Assembly: GCA_017525025.1 (NCBI GenBank)
Contig: JAFXUJ010000001.1
Span: forward strand, 1-64,000
Length of the DNA: 64,000 nt
From: Elusimicrobiaceae bacterium
Lineage (GTDB): Bacteria > Elusimicrobiota > Elusimicrobia > Elusimicrobiales > Elusimicrobiaceae
Direction: 5' to 3'
Shown here: positions 25,319-34,883 of the stretch, piece by piece
How positions within the stretch are numbered: position 1 is the first letter of the stretch
Layout of the letters: the number at the start of each line of letters is the position of its first letter
Translations under genes and position numbers: made by a program
Notes under the pieces: model-generated
Database searches by the model: none
Seen by the model: only the letters and a program-made list of their open reading frames with translations
Told to the model about the DNA's origin: nothing

Positions 25319-25424
25319 TTAACAACAAACACATTCATCGTCCTCCGTTATGTTTAATGCTTTTGCCACGTTAAAATCTGGATAATTGGATGCACAACCT
25401 GCTCTCCCATCTTCGCTAGAAGTG
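25319..25424 (-). pseudogene. C-terminal remnant of an unknown gene
   Basis: The last 34 or so codons of a minus-strand frame, ending ALNITEDDECVCC, are followed by a proper terminator. The upstream part is antisense to the parB fragment that abuts it. This looks like the 3' end of a gene cut off when the parB fragment arrived. The cysteine-rich end might be from a pilin, but that is a guess. Confidence 0.4.
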
Positions 25425-25680
25425 GTAAAATGTCCGTTCGCCAAGCCGAAGATACCGCCCGCGCTTTGATGGCTCCCGCTAAAGAGGCCGCCAAACGCAC
25501 CAAATCGGCCGAAGTTGTCAGTTTTGAGAACGACCTGCAAGAGTTTTTGGGCACCAAAGTAGAAGTGAAAATACGACCGGAATATGAAGAAAGGGACGCT
25601 TGTTATCCACTACCATTCATTGGATGAATTGGATAACCATTGCCAGCCGGTTGAAAAAACAAGATATTGTAAAAACAGTT
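25425..25680 (+). pseudogene. Decayed duplicate of the 3' end of parB
   Basis: About 255 bases match the end of parB (about 50910-51165). The frame opens as MSVRQAEDTARALMAPAKEA, against MSVRQAEDAARALTNPAKKA in ParB. It stays in frame to TKVEVK and is then shifted by small indels, so the ending is scrambled and a stop arises at about 25625. The DNA still resembles parB up to about 25670. No start signals are present. It is 25 kb from the parent gene, on the other side of the presumed origin. Confidence 0.85.
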
Positions 25681-25687
25681 CTAAAAG

Positions 25688-25716
25688 AAAAATCCTCGGG
25701 TTACGCCCGGGGGTTT
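25688..25716. terminator. Terminator after the pilin gene
   Basis: CCTCGGG pairs with CCCGGGG around TTACG. On the minus strand it is followed by ATTTTT, placing it just behind the pilin stop. Confidence 0.8.
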
Positions 25717-25721
25717 GTTAT

Positions 25722-26240
25722 TTAATCAAAATAATATTCACGCAAATTTCCACCGGTGTTATCGCTACCAGTCTGTTTATTGGTGATGATTTTACAAACA
25801 TCATTGGCTCGTTGATTATTCATTGGTTTGGCCCAACACCGGGGTTTACGTGCCGCAGGGTTATTCCAAAATTTAAAATATCCGGCATATCCATCTCCTA
25901 CCTTGGCATAACAGACGCCATACCCGGTATTGTGTGTGTAACAGTAACCCCACGAATAAGTATATGTGTAAGAGTCAGCGTTGTTGGTTATCGCGTTGGG
26001 GGTGGGCAATTCTATATCTAAATCTTCAAATTTCTGCGTGTAGGTACCGTTTTCTAGGTGGTATACCTCTTCTCCCTTGATCAAGTTGTTCATTAAAATC
26101 ATGGCTTGCGTGTAACGAGATTTGTCTACCGCTTTTTGGTATTGCGGAAGTGCAATACTGGCTAAAATACCGATAATTAATACCACTACCAAAAGTTCTA
26201 TTAAGGTAAAACCTTTTTTAATGCTCTTTTTATTTTTCAT
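25722..26240 (-). CDS. Type IV pilin-like protein
   Basis: The 172-residue product has a canonical prepilin start: basic leader, then G10 followed by [20 protein letters not shown] with Glu at mature position 5. A pilin helix follows to about residue 50, then a globular part with several cysteines ([19 protein letters not shown]) that may form disulfides. It would be cut by a prepilin peptidase and assembled into a pilus or pseudopilus. GGAGAT precedes the ATG. It stands alone; no assembly ATPase or peptidase genes are nearby. Confidence 0.9.
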   Translation of the reverse strand: MKNKKSIKKGFTLIELLVVVLIIGILASIALPQYQKAVDKSRYTQAMILMNNLIKGEEVYHLENGTYTQKFEDLDIELPTPNAITNNADSYTYTYSWGYCYTHNTGYGVCYAKVGDGYAGYFKFWNNPAARKPRCWAKPMNNQRANDVCKIITNKQTGSDNTGGNLREYYFD

Positions 26241-26305
26241 ACGTATCTCCCTACACGTCTTAAAATAAAAGTAGTATATCAAAAAAAAAACAATACAACA
26301 AGGAT

Positions 26306-26331
26306 GTACTTTTTGGCATTACCCAAAAAGT
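26306..26331. repeat. Short hairpin repeat, copy 2
   Basis: TACTTTTTGG pairs with CCAAAAAGTA around CATTAC and is followed by CCAAAAA. It resembles the repeat at 25058-25081 in sequence and direction. Confidence 0.7.
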
Positions 26332-26351
26332 ACCAAAAAGGCTAGCTTAAC

Positions 26352-26384
26352 AAAAAGGGAGCCCTTAATCGGCTCCCCTTTTAT
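26352..26384 (-). terminator. Terminator of the ATP synthase operon
   Basis: GGGAGCC pairs with GGCTCCC, flanked by A and T runs. On the minus strand TTTTTG follows. It lies just behind the SPFH gene. Confidence 0.88.
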
Positions 26385-26398
26385 GTAAGATATTTTAT

Positions 26399-27208
26399 CT
26401 ACTTAATCATCACAAACGGCATTTGTCCGCCGGCCATGTAAGTAGGCATACGGCCGTCCCATTTTTCAATGGCGCGCAGTTGCGCTTCCACTTGGCGCAG
26501 TTTAATTAAGTTATCGGAAACTACTTCGCGTTGCAAACGCAAGGATTTGGCTTCTGCTTCCGCTTGCAAGATTTTTTGTTCCGCTTCTTTTTTAACTTTT
26601 TCTACCAAATTGGTTGCGCGTTTGGCCTCTTGTTCGGCAATTTGTTTTTCTTCTACCGCTTTTAAAAATTGGGGTGAGAAATCAAAATCCGTAATGGCAA
26701 TATCGGAAACAATAACTTCTTTCTCTGCCATTTTCTTTTTCAAAATTTCATCCAGTTCTTTCGTTACCTGCATGCGGTTGGAAATCAAACTGTCGGCCGA
26801 GTATTTGGCAATCACGGCTTTGGACCATTCTTCCACCATGGGTTTAAGTACCGTATCCGTATATTCCGGGCCCAGGTTGCGGTAAATGGATTCTACCGTG
26901 TTAGGCAAAATGCGGTGGTTGACGGCCAGGGCCAAATTAACTTGCTGCAAATCTTTAGAAAAAGCTTCCGTGCGGAAAGCATCTTTTTTAATACGCACAG
27001 AAAATTTTTCTACTTCGTCCACAAATGGGATTTTCCAATGGATCCCTTCTCCGTACGCGCCAATTAATTCACCGAAACGCAATTTAACAGCTACGTTTCC
27101 CGCCGACACCGTAAAATATGAGCTTAAAGCCGTCACTACACAAATTAACATCAAAAAAGGAATAAACCATATTCCTATGCTAATGCTTCCAGGGGTTATA
27201 TTACGCAT
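26399..27208 (-). CDS. SPFH/prohibitin-domain membrane protein
   Basis: The 269-residue product has one N-terminal transmembrane segment (about residues 11-33). An SPFH domain starts with GNVAVKLRFGELIG, and a long charged coiled coil follows (about 170-245). Such proteins form ring scaffolds in the inner membrane and often regulate proteases such as FtsH; HflC and prohibitins are relatives. The start follows GAGGAGAAAT. It lies 14 bases after atpC and before the terminator, so it appears to be the last gene of the ATP synthase transcript. Confidence 0.85.
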   Translation of the reverse strand: MRNITPGSISIGIWFIPFLMLICVVTALSSYFTVSAGNVAVKLRFGELIGAYGEGIHWKIPFVDEVEKFSVRIKKDAFRTEAFSKDLQQVNLALAVNHRILPNTVESIYRNLGPEYTDTVLKPMVEEWSKAVIAKYSADSLISNRMQVTKELDEILKKKMAEKEVIVSDIAITDFDFSPQFLKAVEEKQIAEQEAKRATNLVEKVKKEAEQKILQAEAEAKSLRLQREVVSDNLIKLRQVEAQLRAIEKWDGRMPTYMAGGQMPFVMIK

Positions 27209-27222
27209 AATTTCTCCTCATT

Positions 27223-27636
27223 TTATCCATGTTTACGACGTTTCACTTTCATACGAGCAATTGATTTTTTAAGCTCTAATTCCGCCAGTTCAAAATCAAT
27301 ATCCGCATCTTTGCGCGAAAGCGCGTCTTTGGCTTTTTTGATTTTTTGGCTTTCGGCCTCTTCATCAATTTCCTCAGCCAAGTCCGCTCCTTCCGCAAAA
27401 ACATTTACTACATTATCCACAACTTCTACAAATCCACCGATAACCGCAAATTCTCCTTCCTGCCCGTCTTTTTTATAACGCAGCGAACCCTCTTTTAACT
27501 GTACCAGTACCGGTATATGGCCCGGCAAAACGCCCATTTCCCCCTCAAACGCAGGGAAAACAACCATGTCCACTTCCAGGTCTTTAAGCAGTTGTTTTTG
27601 AGGCGTAACCAGGTTAAGAATTAGCTTTTTATCCAT
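27223..27636 (-). CDS. atpC: ATP synthase F1 epsilon subunit
   Basis: Epsilon links the central stalk to the c-ring and can inhibit ATP hydrolysis. The 137-residue product has the N-terminal beta sandwich with VVFPAFEGEMGVLPGHIPVLV and a C-terminal helical hairpin. It follows atpD with one intervening base. Confidence 0.94.
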   Translation of the reverse strand: MDKKLILNLVTPQKQLLKDLEVDMVVFPAFEGEMGVLPGHIPVLVQLKEGSLRYKKDGQEGEFAVIGGFVEVVDNVVNVFAEGADLAEEIDEEAESQKIKKAKDALSRKDADIDFELAELELKKSIARMKVKRRKHG

Positions 27637-27637
27637 G

Positions 27638-29065
<1,428 letters not shown>

Positions 29066-29968
29066 TTAATTATTTAGAGCTTCCGCTCCGTTTACAATAT
29101 CTAAAATTTCGTTCGTAATGCCGGCTTGGCGCACTTTGTTTAACTTAAGCTCGAGCGCCGTAACAATTTCCCCCGCGTTCTTACTGGCAGCGTCCATCGC
29201 ATTGGTGGTAGCGGCCAAATTAGCCGCTTGCGACTCCAGTAAAACACGGTATAAATTTGCTTTAATTAAGCGCGGCACCAAAAGTTTAAAAATCTCTAAT
29301 AGCCCCGGCTCAAATTCAAATTCGTGCGTATCTTTTACTACGTCAGCCGCGGGAACAAAAGGCAACAGCGTGCGTTGCACCAAATTTTGGCTGGCAAGCG
29401 ATTTAAAATCATTATAAATAAGTGTTACCGAGCTCAATTTTTCTTCCAAAAAGCTTTTCATAAGCGCATTGCCCAATAAATCCGCGTGCGCATAGGATAC
29501 TTTTGGGAAAATCCCCACGCTCTCGTATGCCAAATGCAGGTTGGGCACCCTCAGCCGCGCCAAAAAATCGCGCCCTTTTTTACCCACGGCAAAGACTGTA
29601 ATTTGTTTGTCTTTGTTTTCTTTGATAAAGCGCATAACGGCACGCAAAATAACGGCATTAAACGAACCGGCCAAGCCTTTATCCCCCGTAATGACCAAAA
29701 GGCCGATTTTAGAAGGATCGGCACTGCGATTAACAAAAAACCGCCGCGCCCAACTCTCCGGGGCGTCTTCCGGTTGGGGCAAAGCTAATACTTCTTGCGT
29801 AAAATCTTGGACCATCTCCAACATTTTAGTAGCAAACGGACGCGCGGCAACCATGGCCTCTTGCGCACGACGTATGCGAGCGTTTGAAATCATTTTCATC
29901 GTTTGCATAATTTGCTGCGTAGATTTAATGGCTTTGATGTTTTGCCGTATGTCCCGGAGCGATTCCAT
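29066..29968 (-). CDS. atpG: ATP synthase F1 gamma subunit
   Basis: Gamma is the rotating central shaft. The 300-residue product begins with the typical RDIRQNIKAIKSTQQIMQTMKM and ends with the conserved helix ALELKLNKVRQAGITNEILDI. It lies between hldD and atpD; in standard operons atpA would be directly upstream. Confidence 0.95.
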   Translation of the reverse strand: MESLRDIRQNIKAIKSTQQIMQTMKMISNARIRRAQEAMVAARPFATKMLEMVQDFTQEVLALPQPEDAPESWARRFFVNRSADPSKIGLLVITGDKGLAGSFNAVILRAVMRFIKENKDKQITVFAVGKKGRDFLARLRVPNLHLAYESVGIFPKVSYAHADLLGNALMKSFLEEKLSSVTLIYNDFKSLASQNLVQRTLLPFVPAADVVKDTHEFEFEPGLLEIFKLLVPRLIKANLYRVLLESQAANLAATTNAMDAASKNAGEIVTALELKLNKVRQAGITNEILDIVNGAEALNN

Positions 29969-29977
29969 AGTATCCCT

Positions 29978-30913
29978 TTATTTGTTGCGCCCTTCCAAAA
30001 TTGCTACGTAATCGGCAATACCTTGTTCCAAGGTATAGTCCGGCGTGTAACCAAGTTTTTCTTTGGACTTGGTAATATCCGCCTGCGTTTTTACTTGGAA
30101 GAACGGATATGGATTATCAATATATTCCGGTTCCAAATTCGTGCCAAGTTCTTTATTAAGACACGCAATAATAGCATTATAATCACGCGGGATACCCGTA
30201 GCGGCATTGTAAACGCCGGTTTCTTTGCCGTTGGTAAGCGCACACAAATTGATTTTGACAATATCTTTTACGTATACAAAGTCGCGTTGTTGTTCTCCGT
30301 TTTTAAATACGCGCGGCCGTTTTCCTTCCTTCATTTGGTTGTAAAGTTGATAAACCATACTGGCCATTTTTCCTTTGTGATACTCCCCGGGGCCGTATAC
30401 GTTAAAATAGCGCAAGCCAATGATGGTCATATCGTTGTTGTCTTCCGCAAATTGCCGGGCAACATTGTCCATGATCACTTTGGAAAAACCATATACGTTT
30501 TCCGGGTGGGTGGGCTGTGTTTCCACGTTAGGCACGGGGCCGTTACCGTAAGTAGCGGCGGAAGAAGCATAAATCACTTTTTTAATATCGTTTTCCGCGG
30601 CAAAATCAAGCAGATTCTTAAACGCTTCTACGTTTTGTTCCATCATGGCTTTTTGATCCATCACCGTAGTATCGGTAATAGCGGCCTCGTGAAAAATAGC
30701 ATCAAAATACATATCATGCGGAACGCGTTCCCACAAATCACAAGTAATAACATCGCCTTTAAATCCAATCAGGTTTTTAAAATGACCGTTCTTAGAAAAA
30801 TCATCCAGCACGGCCACTTCGTGCCCTTGGGCTTCCAACGTTTTGGCGATATTGCTACCGACAAATCCAGCCCCACCCGTGACTAAATATTTTTTCTTTG
30901 ATTTTGCGTCCAT
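29978..30913 (-). CDS. hldD: ADP-glyceromanno-heptose 6-epimerase, inside the atp operon
   Basis: HldD epimerises ADP-D-glycero-D-manno-heptose to the L-glycero form used in the LPS inner core. The 311-residue product is a short-chain epimerase with GGAGFVGSN at residues 13-21, catalytic Tyr and Lys in YGFSK (141-145), and the HldD-type stretch GPGEYHKGKMASMVYQLYNQ. Identification to the heptose enzyme rather than a general sugar epimerase rests on that stretch. It lies between atpA and atpG with nine-base gaps on both sides and on the same strand, so it must be co-transcribed with the ATP synthase. Confidence 0.85.
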   Translation of the reverse strand: MDAKSKKKYLVTGGAGFVGSNIAKTLEAQGHEVAVLDDFSKNGHFKNLIGFKGDVITCDLWERVPHDMYFDAIFHEAAITDTTVMDQKAMMEQNVEAFKNLLDFAAENDIKKVIYASSAATYGNGPVPNVETQPTHPENVYGFSKVIMDNVARQFAEDNNDMTIIGLRYFNVYGPGEYHKGKMASMVYQLYNQMKEGKRPRVFKNGEQQRDFVYVKDIVKINLCALTNGKETGVYNAATGIPRDYNAIIACLNKELGTNLEPEYIDNPYPFFQVKTQADITKSKEKLGYTPDYTLEQGIADYVAILEGRNK

Positions 30914-30922
30914 TTTATTCTC

Positions 30923-32449
30923 CTATTTGCCGGCTTTAAAAACCGTTTTAAAAGTATCTAACAGATTGATGATTTGTTTTTCTGTTTCATCACTCAACTC
31001 ATTAGCGGTATTGAGCGTTTGTAAAACAGAAGCTTTTTCCGCGCGCACATAGGCCAACAACTGTTTTTCATACGTAAGCACTTGCGGCACTTCTATCTCA
31101 TCTAAATATCCATGCGTCCCCGCATACAACACAAGAACCTCTTCCCCAACTGTCAACGGAGAATACTGGTTCTGCTTGAGCAATTCCGTCATGCGCTGAC
31201 CGCGGGCAATTTGGCGTTGGGACTCTTTGTCCAGTTCGGAACCGAATTGGGCAAAACCGGCCAGTTCCTGATACTGCGATAAATCTATGCGAAGCGTACC
31301 GGCAACTTTGCGCATGCTTTTGCGTTGGGCACTTCCCCCCACACGCGAAACCGATAAACCAACGTTTACGGCCGGTTTAATACCGCTTAAAAAGAGGTTG
31401 CTTTCCAAATAAATCTGTCCGTCCGTAATGGAAATAACATTCGTCGGGATATAAGCGGAAACGTCGTTAGCTTGCGTTTCAATAATGGGAAGAGCCGTTA
31501 AAGAGCCGCCGCCGTTCTCTTTGGAAAGTTTACATGCCCGTTCCAACAAGCGCGAATGCAAATAAAACACGTCTCCCGGGTAGGCTTCACGCCCCGGCGG
31601 ACGGCGCAGTAAAAGAGACATTTGACGATAAGCTTGTGCATGTTTAGACAAATCATCATACACGATTAGCACGTCTTTTCCTTTCCACATAAAATATTCG
31701 CCGATTGCACATCCGGCATATGGGGCAATATAGAGCAACGAAGCCGGATCGGCAGCTGTGGCGGAAACCACCACCGTATAGTCCATGGCGCCAAAATCAG
31801 TTAACGTTTTAACAACTTGCGCAACGGTACTCTGTTTTTGTCCTACAGCTACATAAATACAAATACAACGTTCTTCTTGCGGAATATTTTTTTGATTGAT
31901 AATAGCATCAATGGCTAAAGCTGTTTTCCCGGTTTGGCGGTCGCCGATAATCAGCTCACGCTGCCCTTTACCGATCGGTACCATGGAGTCAATGGCTTTG
32001 ATCCCCGTTTGCAAAGGTTGTTTAACCGGTTGGCGGTCAATAATACCCGGAGCCACGATGTCCAGTTTCATGTTTTTATCGGGGGAGATAGGGCCTTTTC
32101 CATCCAACGGTTGCCCTAGCGGGCTTACCACGCGGCCAATGATTTTTTCTCCTACGGGAATACTGATAACTTCTCCCGTACGTTTAACAGTATCCCCTTC
32201 GCGCACTTGTTGGTCAGAGCCCATGAGCACGCAACCGACGTTATCATATTCCAAATTCATGGCCATGCCCTTTACGCCGTTTCCAAAATCTACCAACTCC
32301 GACGCTTTTACATGGTTTAAACCGTGCACGCGGGCAATGCCGTCCCCTACCTGGATGACGGTGCCTACTTCGTTTATATCGGCAGCAGTATTAAAATGTT
32401 CAATTTTATTTTTAATAATATTTGTTATTTCTTCCGGTCTAAGCGCCAT
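30923..32449 (-). CDS. atpA: ATP synthase F1 alpha subunit
   Basis: Alpha forms the non-catalytic nucleotide sites of F1. The 508-residue product has the P-loop [11 protein letters not shown] near residue 170, and the C-terminal part with [21 protein letters not shown] is standard. hldD follows it by nine bases where atpG is expected. Confidence 0.97.
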   Translation of the reverse strand: MALRPEEITNIIKNKIEHFNTAADINEVGTVIQVGDGIARVHGLNHVKASELVDFGNGVKGMAMNLEYDNVGCVLMGSDQQVREGDTVKRTGEVISIPVGEKIIGRVVSPLGQPLDGKGPISPDKNMKLDIVAPGIIDRQPVKQPLQTGIKAIDSMVPIGKGQRELIIGDRQTGKTALAIDAIINQKNIPQEERCICIYVAVGQKQSTVAQVVKTLTDFGAMDYTVVVSATAADPASLLYIAPYAGCAIGEYFMWKGKDVLIVYDDLSKHAQAYRQMSLLLRRPPGREAYPGDVFYLHSRLLERACKLSKENGGGSLTALPIIETQANDVSAYIPTNVISITDGQIYLESNLFLSGIKPAVNVGLSVSRVGGSAQRKSMRKVAGTLRIDLSQYQELAGFAQFGSELDKESQRQIARGQRMTELLKQNQYSPLTVGEEVLVLYAGTHGYLDEIEVPQVLTYEKQLLAYVRAEKASVLQTLNTANELSDETEKQIINLLDTFKTVFKAGK

Positions 32450-32459
32450 AAATTCCCCA

Positions 32460-32987
32460 TCACTTCATCAATTCTTCTTGCAAGCGGGCCAACTCCCCGC
32501 TGATACTACCATCTATCAATTCTCCGTTACACCAAATTTTTAATCCGCCCAAAAGCGTTTTATCCGTTTGAAAAGAAGCTTTTATTTCTTTGCCGTAGCG
32601 AGACGCCAACGCATGAATCGCATGCGTTTGTTGGACCTGGGTAAGCGGTTGGGCTGAAACAATTTGGGCCCGCATAATCCCTTGCCGATTGTCCAATAAT
32701 TCCTGTACTTGCCGGACAATTTCCGGTAAGAGCGCATAACGCTTGGCATCTAAAAGAACTTCCACAAAAGAACTTACCTGCGGCCAAGACTTTAATAACT
32801 CCCGCGCAACTTGTTTTTTTTCATTTAATGCTACGCACGGATTGATCAGCCACGCATCCAAACGGGCCAAAGATTTCTGGCCGGCCACCAGGTCTTTTTC
32901 CCGGAGGGAAGCCTGCTCGTTCGTGCGGCTCAAACTATCATACGCAGCCGCATAACGTTTGGCGGCAAGTCTTTGAGAACTATTCAT
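32460..32987 (-). CDS. atpH: ATP synthase F1 delta subunit
   Basis: Delta joins F1 to the peripheral stalk. The 175-residue product has the typical N-terminus with [14 protein letters not shown] and a C-terminal part with [20 protein letters not shown]. It follows atpF with two bases between. Confidence 0.92.
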   Translation of the reverse strand: MNSSQRLAAKRYAAAYDSLSRTNEQASLREKDLVAGQKSLARLDAWLINPCVALNEKKQVARELLKSWPQVSSFVEVLLDAKRYALLPEIVRQVQELLDNRQGIMRAQIVSAQPLTQVQQTHAIHALASRYGKEIKASFQTDKTLLGGLKIWCNGELIDGSISGELARLQEELMK

Positions 32988-32989
32988 AG

Positions 32990-33484
32990 TTACTTCTTTT
33001 TCACTTCTTCCAACACGCGGTCTACAACCGCTTGGGCACTATTTTGGCTAATGTTTTGCGCAATCATTTTTTCCGTCGCTATCATAGCAGTACGGACAAT
33101 TTCCGCGCGAACCTCGGCCAAGGCCTGGTTTTTTTCTGCTTCTATCTGCAAACGGGCTTGCTCTACCAACCGGGCAGATTGCTCTTTAGCCTGCGCCAAA
33201 AGTTGGTCGCGTTGGGTTTCTCCCGTTTTAACGGCTTGCGCCATTTTTTGCGCGGCCTCTTCGGCAATGCGGTTTAATTTCTCGTCTAGTTCCGCTTTGA
33301 GCTGCTCGGCACTTACGCGGGCCTCGTGCGCTTGTTTTTTATCATCAGCAACTTGCTGCTCCCGTTTTTCAAGTGCACCAATAATCCCTTTCCATGCGAA
33401 CTTTTTGAGCAAATAAACCAATAGCAAAAAGTTACAAATGGTAAGAATCGTTACCCCAACATCGGGCTTAAATAAAGCTTCCAT
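32990..33484 (-). CDS. atpF: ATP synthase F0 b subunit
   Basis: Subunit b forms the peripheral stalk. The 164-residue product has one N-terminal transmembrane helix (about residues 8-26) and a long alanine, glutamate and glutamine-rich coiled coil. The usual order atpB-atpE-atpF-atpH is kept. Confidence 0.93.
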   Translation of the reverse strand: MEALFKPDVGVTILTICNFLLLVYLLKKFAWKGIIGALEKREQQVADDKKQAHEARVSAEQLKAELDEKLNRIAEEAAQKMAQAVKTGETQRDQLLAQAKEQSARLVEQARLQIEAEKNQALAEVRAEIVRTAMIATEKMIAQNISQNSAQAVVDRVLEEVKKK

Positions 33485-33498
33485 ATTTATCCCTTGTA

Positions 33499-33729
33499 TT
33501 ATTTAACGAACAATGCCAACATACAAACCGCTAGACCAATTACAGAAGCCCCTTCTAACAAGACCGCAATTAAAATCATCGCGCCGCGCAACTCTGAACT
33601 AGCTTCCGGCTGACGAGCAATACCTTCTAGAGCGGCATTACCGATTTTGCCTAAACCAAAGGCCGCACCAATTACCACAAGTCCGGCGCCTAACCCGGCG
33701 GCAAGATATTTCAATGCTACAAGTTCCAT
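33499..33729 (-). CDS. atpE: ATP synthase F0 c subunit, probably proton-type
   Basis: The 76-residue product is a two-helix hairpin with the polar loop RQPE at 39-42 and the ion-binding glutamate E59. The residues after it are G60 and A61, whereas Na+-binding c subunits have Ser-Thr there and a Gln in helix 1. Those ligands are missing, so proton coupling is inferred. Confidence 0.93.
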   Translation of the reverse strand: MELVALKYLAAGLGAGLVVIGAAFGLGKIGNAALEGIARQPEASSELRGAMILIAVLLEGASVIGLAVCMLALFVK

Positions 33730-33768
33730 ATATTTTCTCCTTTTGGGCTAACGCCCTATAAAATCAAA

Positions 33769-34530
33769 TCAATGCGTATGAATTACAGCACCGGCAAAAA
33801 TAGCCGTCAAAAGTGTAAATACATACGCCTGCAAAACCGCTACTAATAATTCCAAACAAGTTACAAATAATTCTACTGCCATCGCGGGGATCACGGCACC
33901 TACCCCAGCTAAAAAGTTGGTTTCGCCCAAAATAAATATCAAAAATAATAAGCACAAAAGCGCAATATGCCCTGAAAGCATATTGGCAAATAGACGAATA
34001 GCCAACACGCTGACTTTAATAATCGTACTGAGCACCTCTAATGGAAAAACAAGCGGCACGAGCCACCAAGGCGTCCCCGACGGAACAAAGCCTTTGATAA
34101 AACCCCAAAGGCCGTGAAACTTTAATCCGCTATATAAAATTAATCCGCCCGAGCACAACGCCAACGCAATGGTAACAGAGATATTAGATGTGGCGGTTTT
34201 CATTTGCGGAATCATCCCGGCTAAATTAGCAAATAAAATAAACAAGAAAAGGGTACAAAAATACGGAAGAAATCCGTGGCCTTCTTCTCCCATATTGGGC
34301 AAAACAAGACCATCGCGAATGAAAGTAACGTATTCTTCTAACAAGGTAGTAAGCAGACGCCCGCCGCGGCTCACGTGAGGACGCGCCGCCCACGCCAAAA
34401 ATCCCAATAAAACCAAGCTGACCGCACACAAGGTAACCGTATGCGTAGTAATCGGCAACGACATCCCCCCCAGGGTAATGCCCCAGTTATGATCCAACAT
34501 GTGATGTGCCAATGTTTCTGTAACGTCCAT
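33769..34530 (-). CDS. atpB: ATP synthase F0 a subunit
   Basis: Subunit a provides the ion half-channels. The 253-residue product has several transmembrane helices and the essential arginine in VLAIRLFANMLSGH, near residue 181. It lies between atpZ and atpE. Confidence 0.95.
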   Translation of the reverse strand: MDVTETLAHHMLDHNWGITLGGMSLPITTHTVTLCAVSLVLLGFLAWAARPHVSRGGRLLTTLLEEYVTFIRDGLVLPNMGEEGHGFLPYFCTLFLFILFANLAGMIPQMKTATSNISVTIALALCSGGLILYSGLKFHGLWGFIKGFVPSGTPWWLVPLVFPLEVLSTIIKVSVLAIRLFANMLSGHIALLCLLFLIFILGETNFLAGVGAVIPAMAVELFVTCLELLVAVLQAYVFTLLTAIFAGAVIHTH

Positions 34531-34531
34531 C

Positions 34532-34759
34532 TTATTTCTTTCCCAATTGGTCTTTGCGTTCAGCCTCTTTCGCGCCGCGGATAATTATATACATCCCTAA
34601 CGTAAAACCGACCGCAACGCCAAACAGAAATAGCCACGGGGTTGTTCCCCATTTTTTATCCAAATAAAGCCCAGCTCCGGCACCTAAAATTTCCGCTACG
34701 GCAAACTCTAAACCCAGCGTTGTAATAACCAAATGATCTTGCTTAGAAAAAGGGCCCAT
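34532..34759 (-). CDS. atpZ: ATP synthase-associated small membrane protein (AtpZ/AtpI type)
   Basis: The 75-residue product has two transmembrane helices (about residues 12-33 and 42-62) around LDKKWGTTPW, the pattern of the gene-1 family that precedes atpB and aids c-ring assembly or Mg2+ handling. The frame is open from 34876, but the ATG at 34759 has GAGAGGA upstream. It is the first gene of the operon. Confidence 0.82.
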   Translation of the reverse strand: MGPFSKQDHLVITTLGLEFAVAEILGAGAGLYLDKKWGTTPWLFLFGVAVGFTLGMYIIIRGAKEAERKDQLGKK

Positions 34760-34807
34760 TTTTCTCGTGTCCTCTCTAAATTTTCCGGGGACAAAATCTC
34801 TTTTATT

Positions 34808-34835
34808 ATTATACAAAAAACACTTCTCTTTGTAA
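34808..34835 (-). promoter_or_regulatory. Promoter of the ATP synthase operon
   Basis: TTACAA (34830-34835) is followed after 16 bases by TATAAT (34808-34813), about 50 bases upstream of atpZ and directly after the terminator of the preceding gene. Confidence 0.7.
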
Positions 34836-34841
34836 GCAAAA

Positions 34842-34872
34842 AACCCCGCCTTAAAAGCGGGGTTTTTAGGGA
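34842..34872. terminator. Terminator after the GH13 gene
   Basis: AAAACCCCGC pairs with GCGGGGTTTT with A and T runs on both sides. It separates the GH13 gene from the ATP synthase operon. Confidence 0.88.
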
Positions 34873-34883
34873 GCAATTTTTAA

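Noticed and set aside
25584-26021. A 145-codon plus-strand frame opposite the pilin gene
   Set aside because: It is antisense to the pilin and has no start signals or known motifs.
29903-30886. A 327-codon plus-strand frame opposite hldD
   Set aside because: It is antisense to a well-recognised epimerase gene and its residues are the mirror of that gene's codon use.
33499-33729. A sodium-type ATP synthase c-ring, as found in some anaerobes
   Set aside because: The Ser-Thr after the key glutamate and the helix-1 glutamine that bind Na+ are absent.
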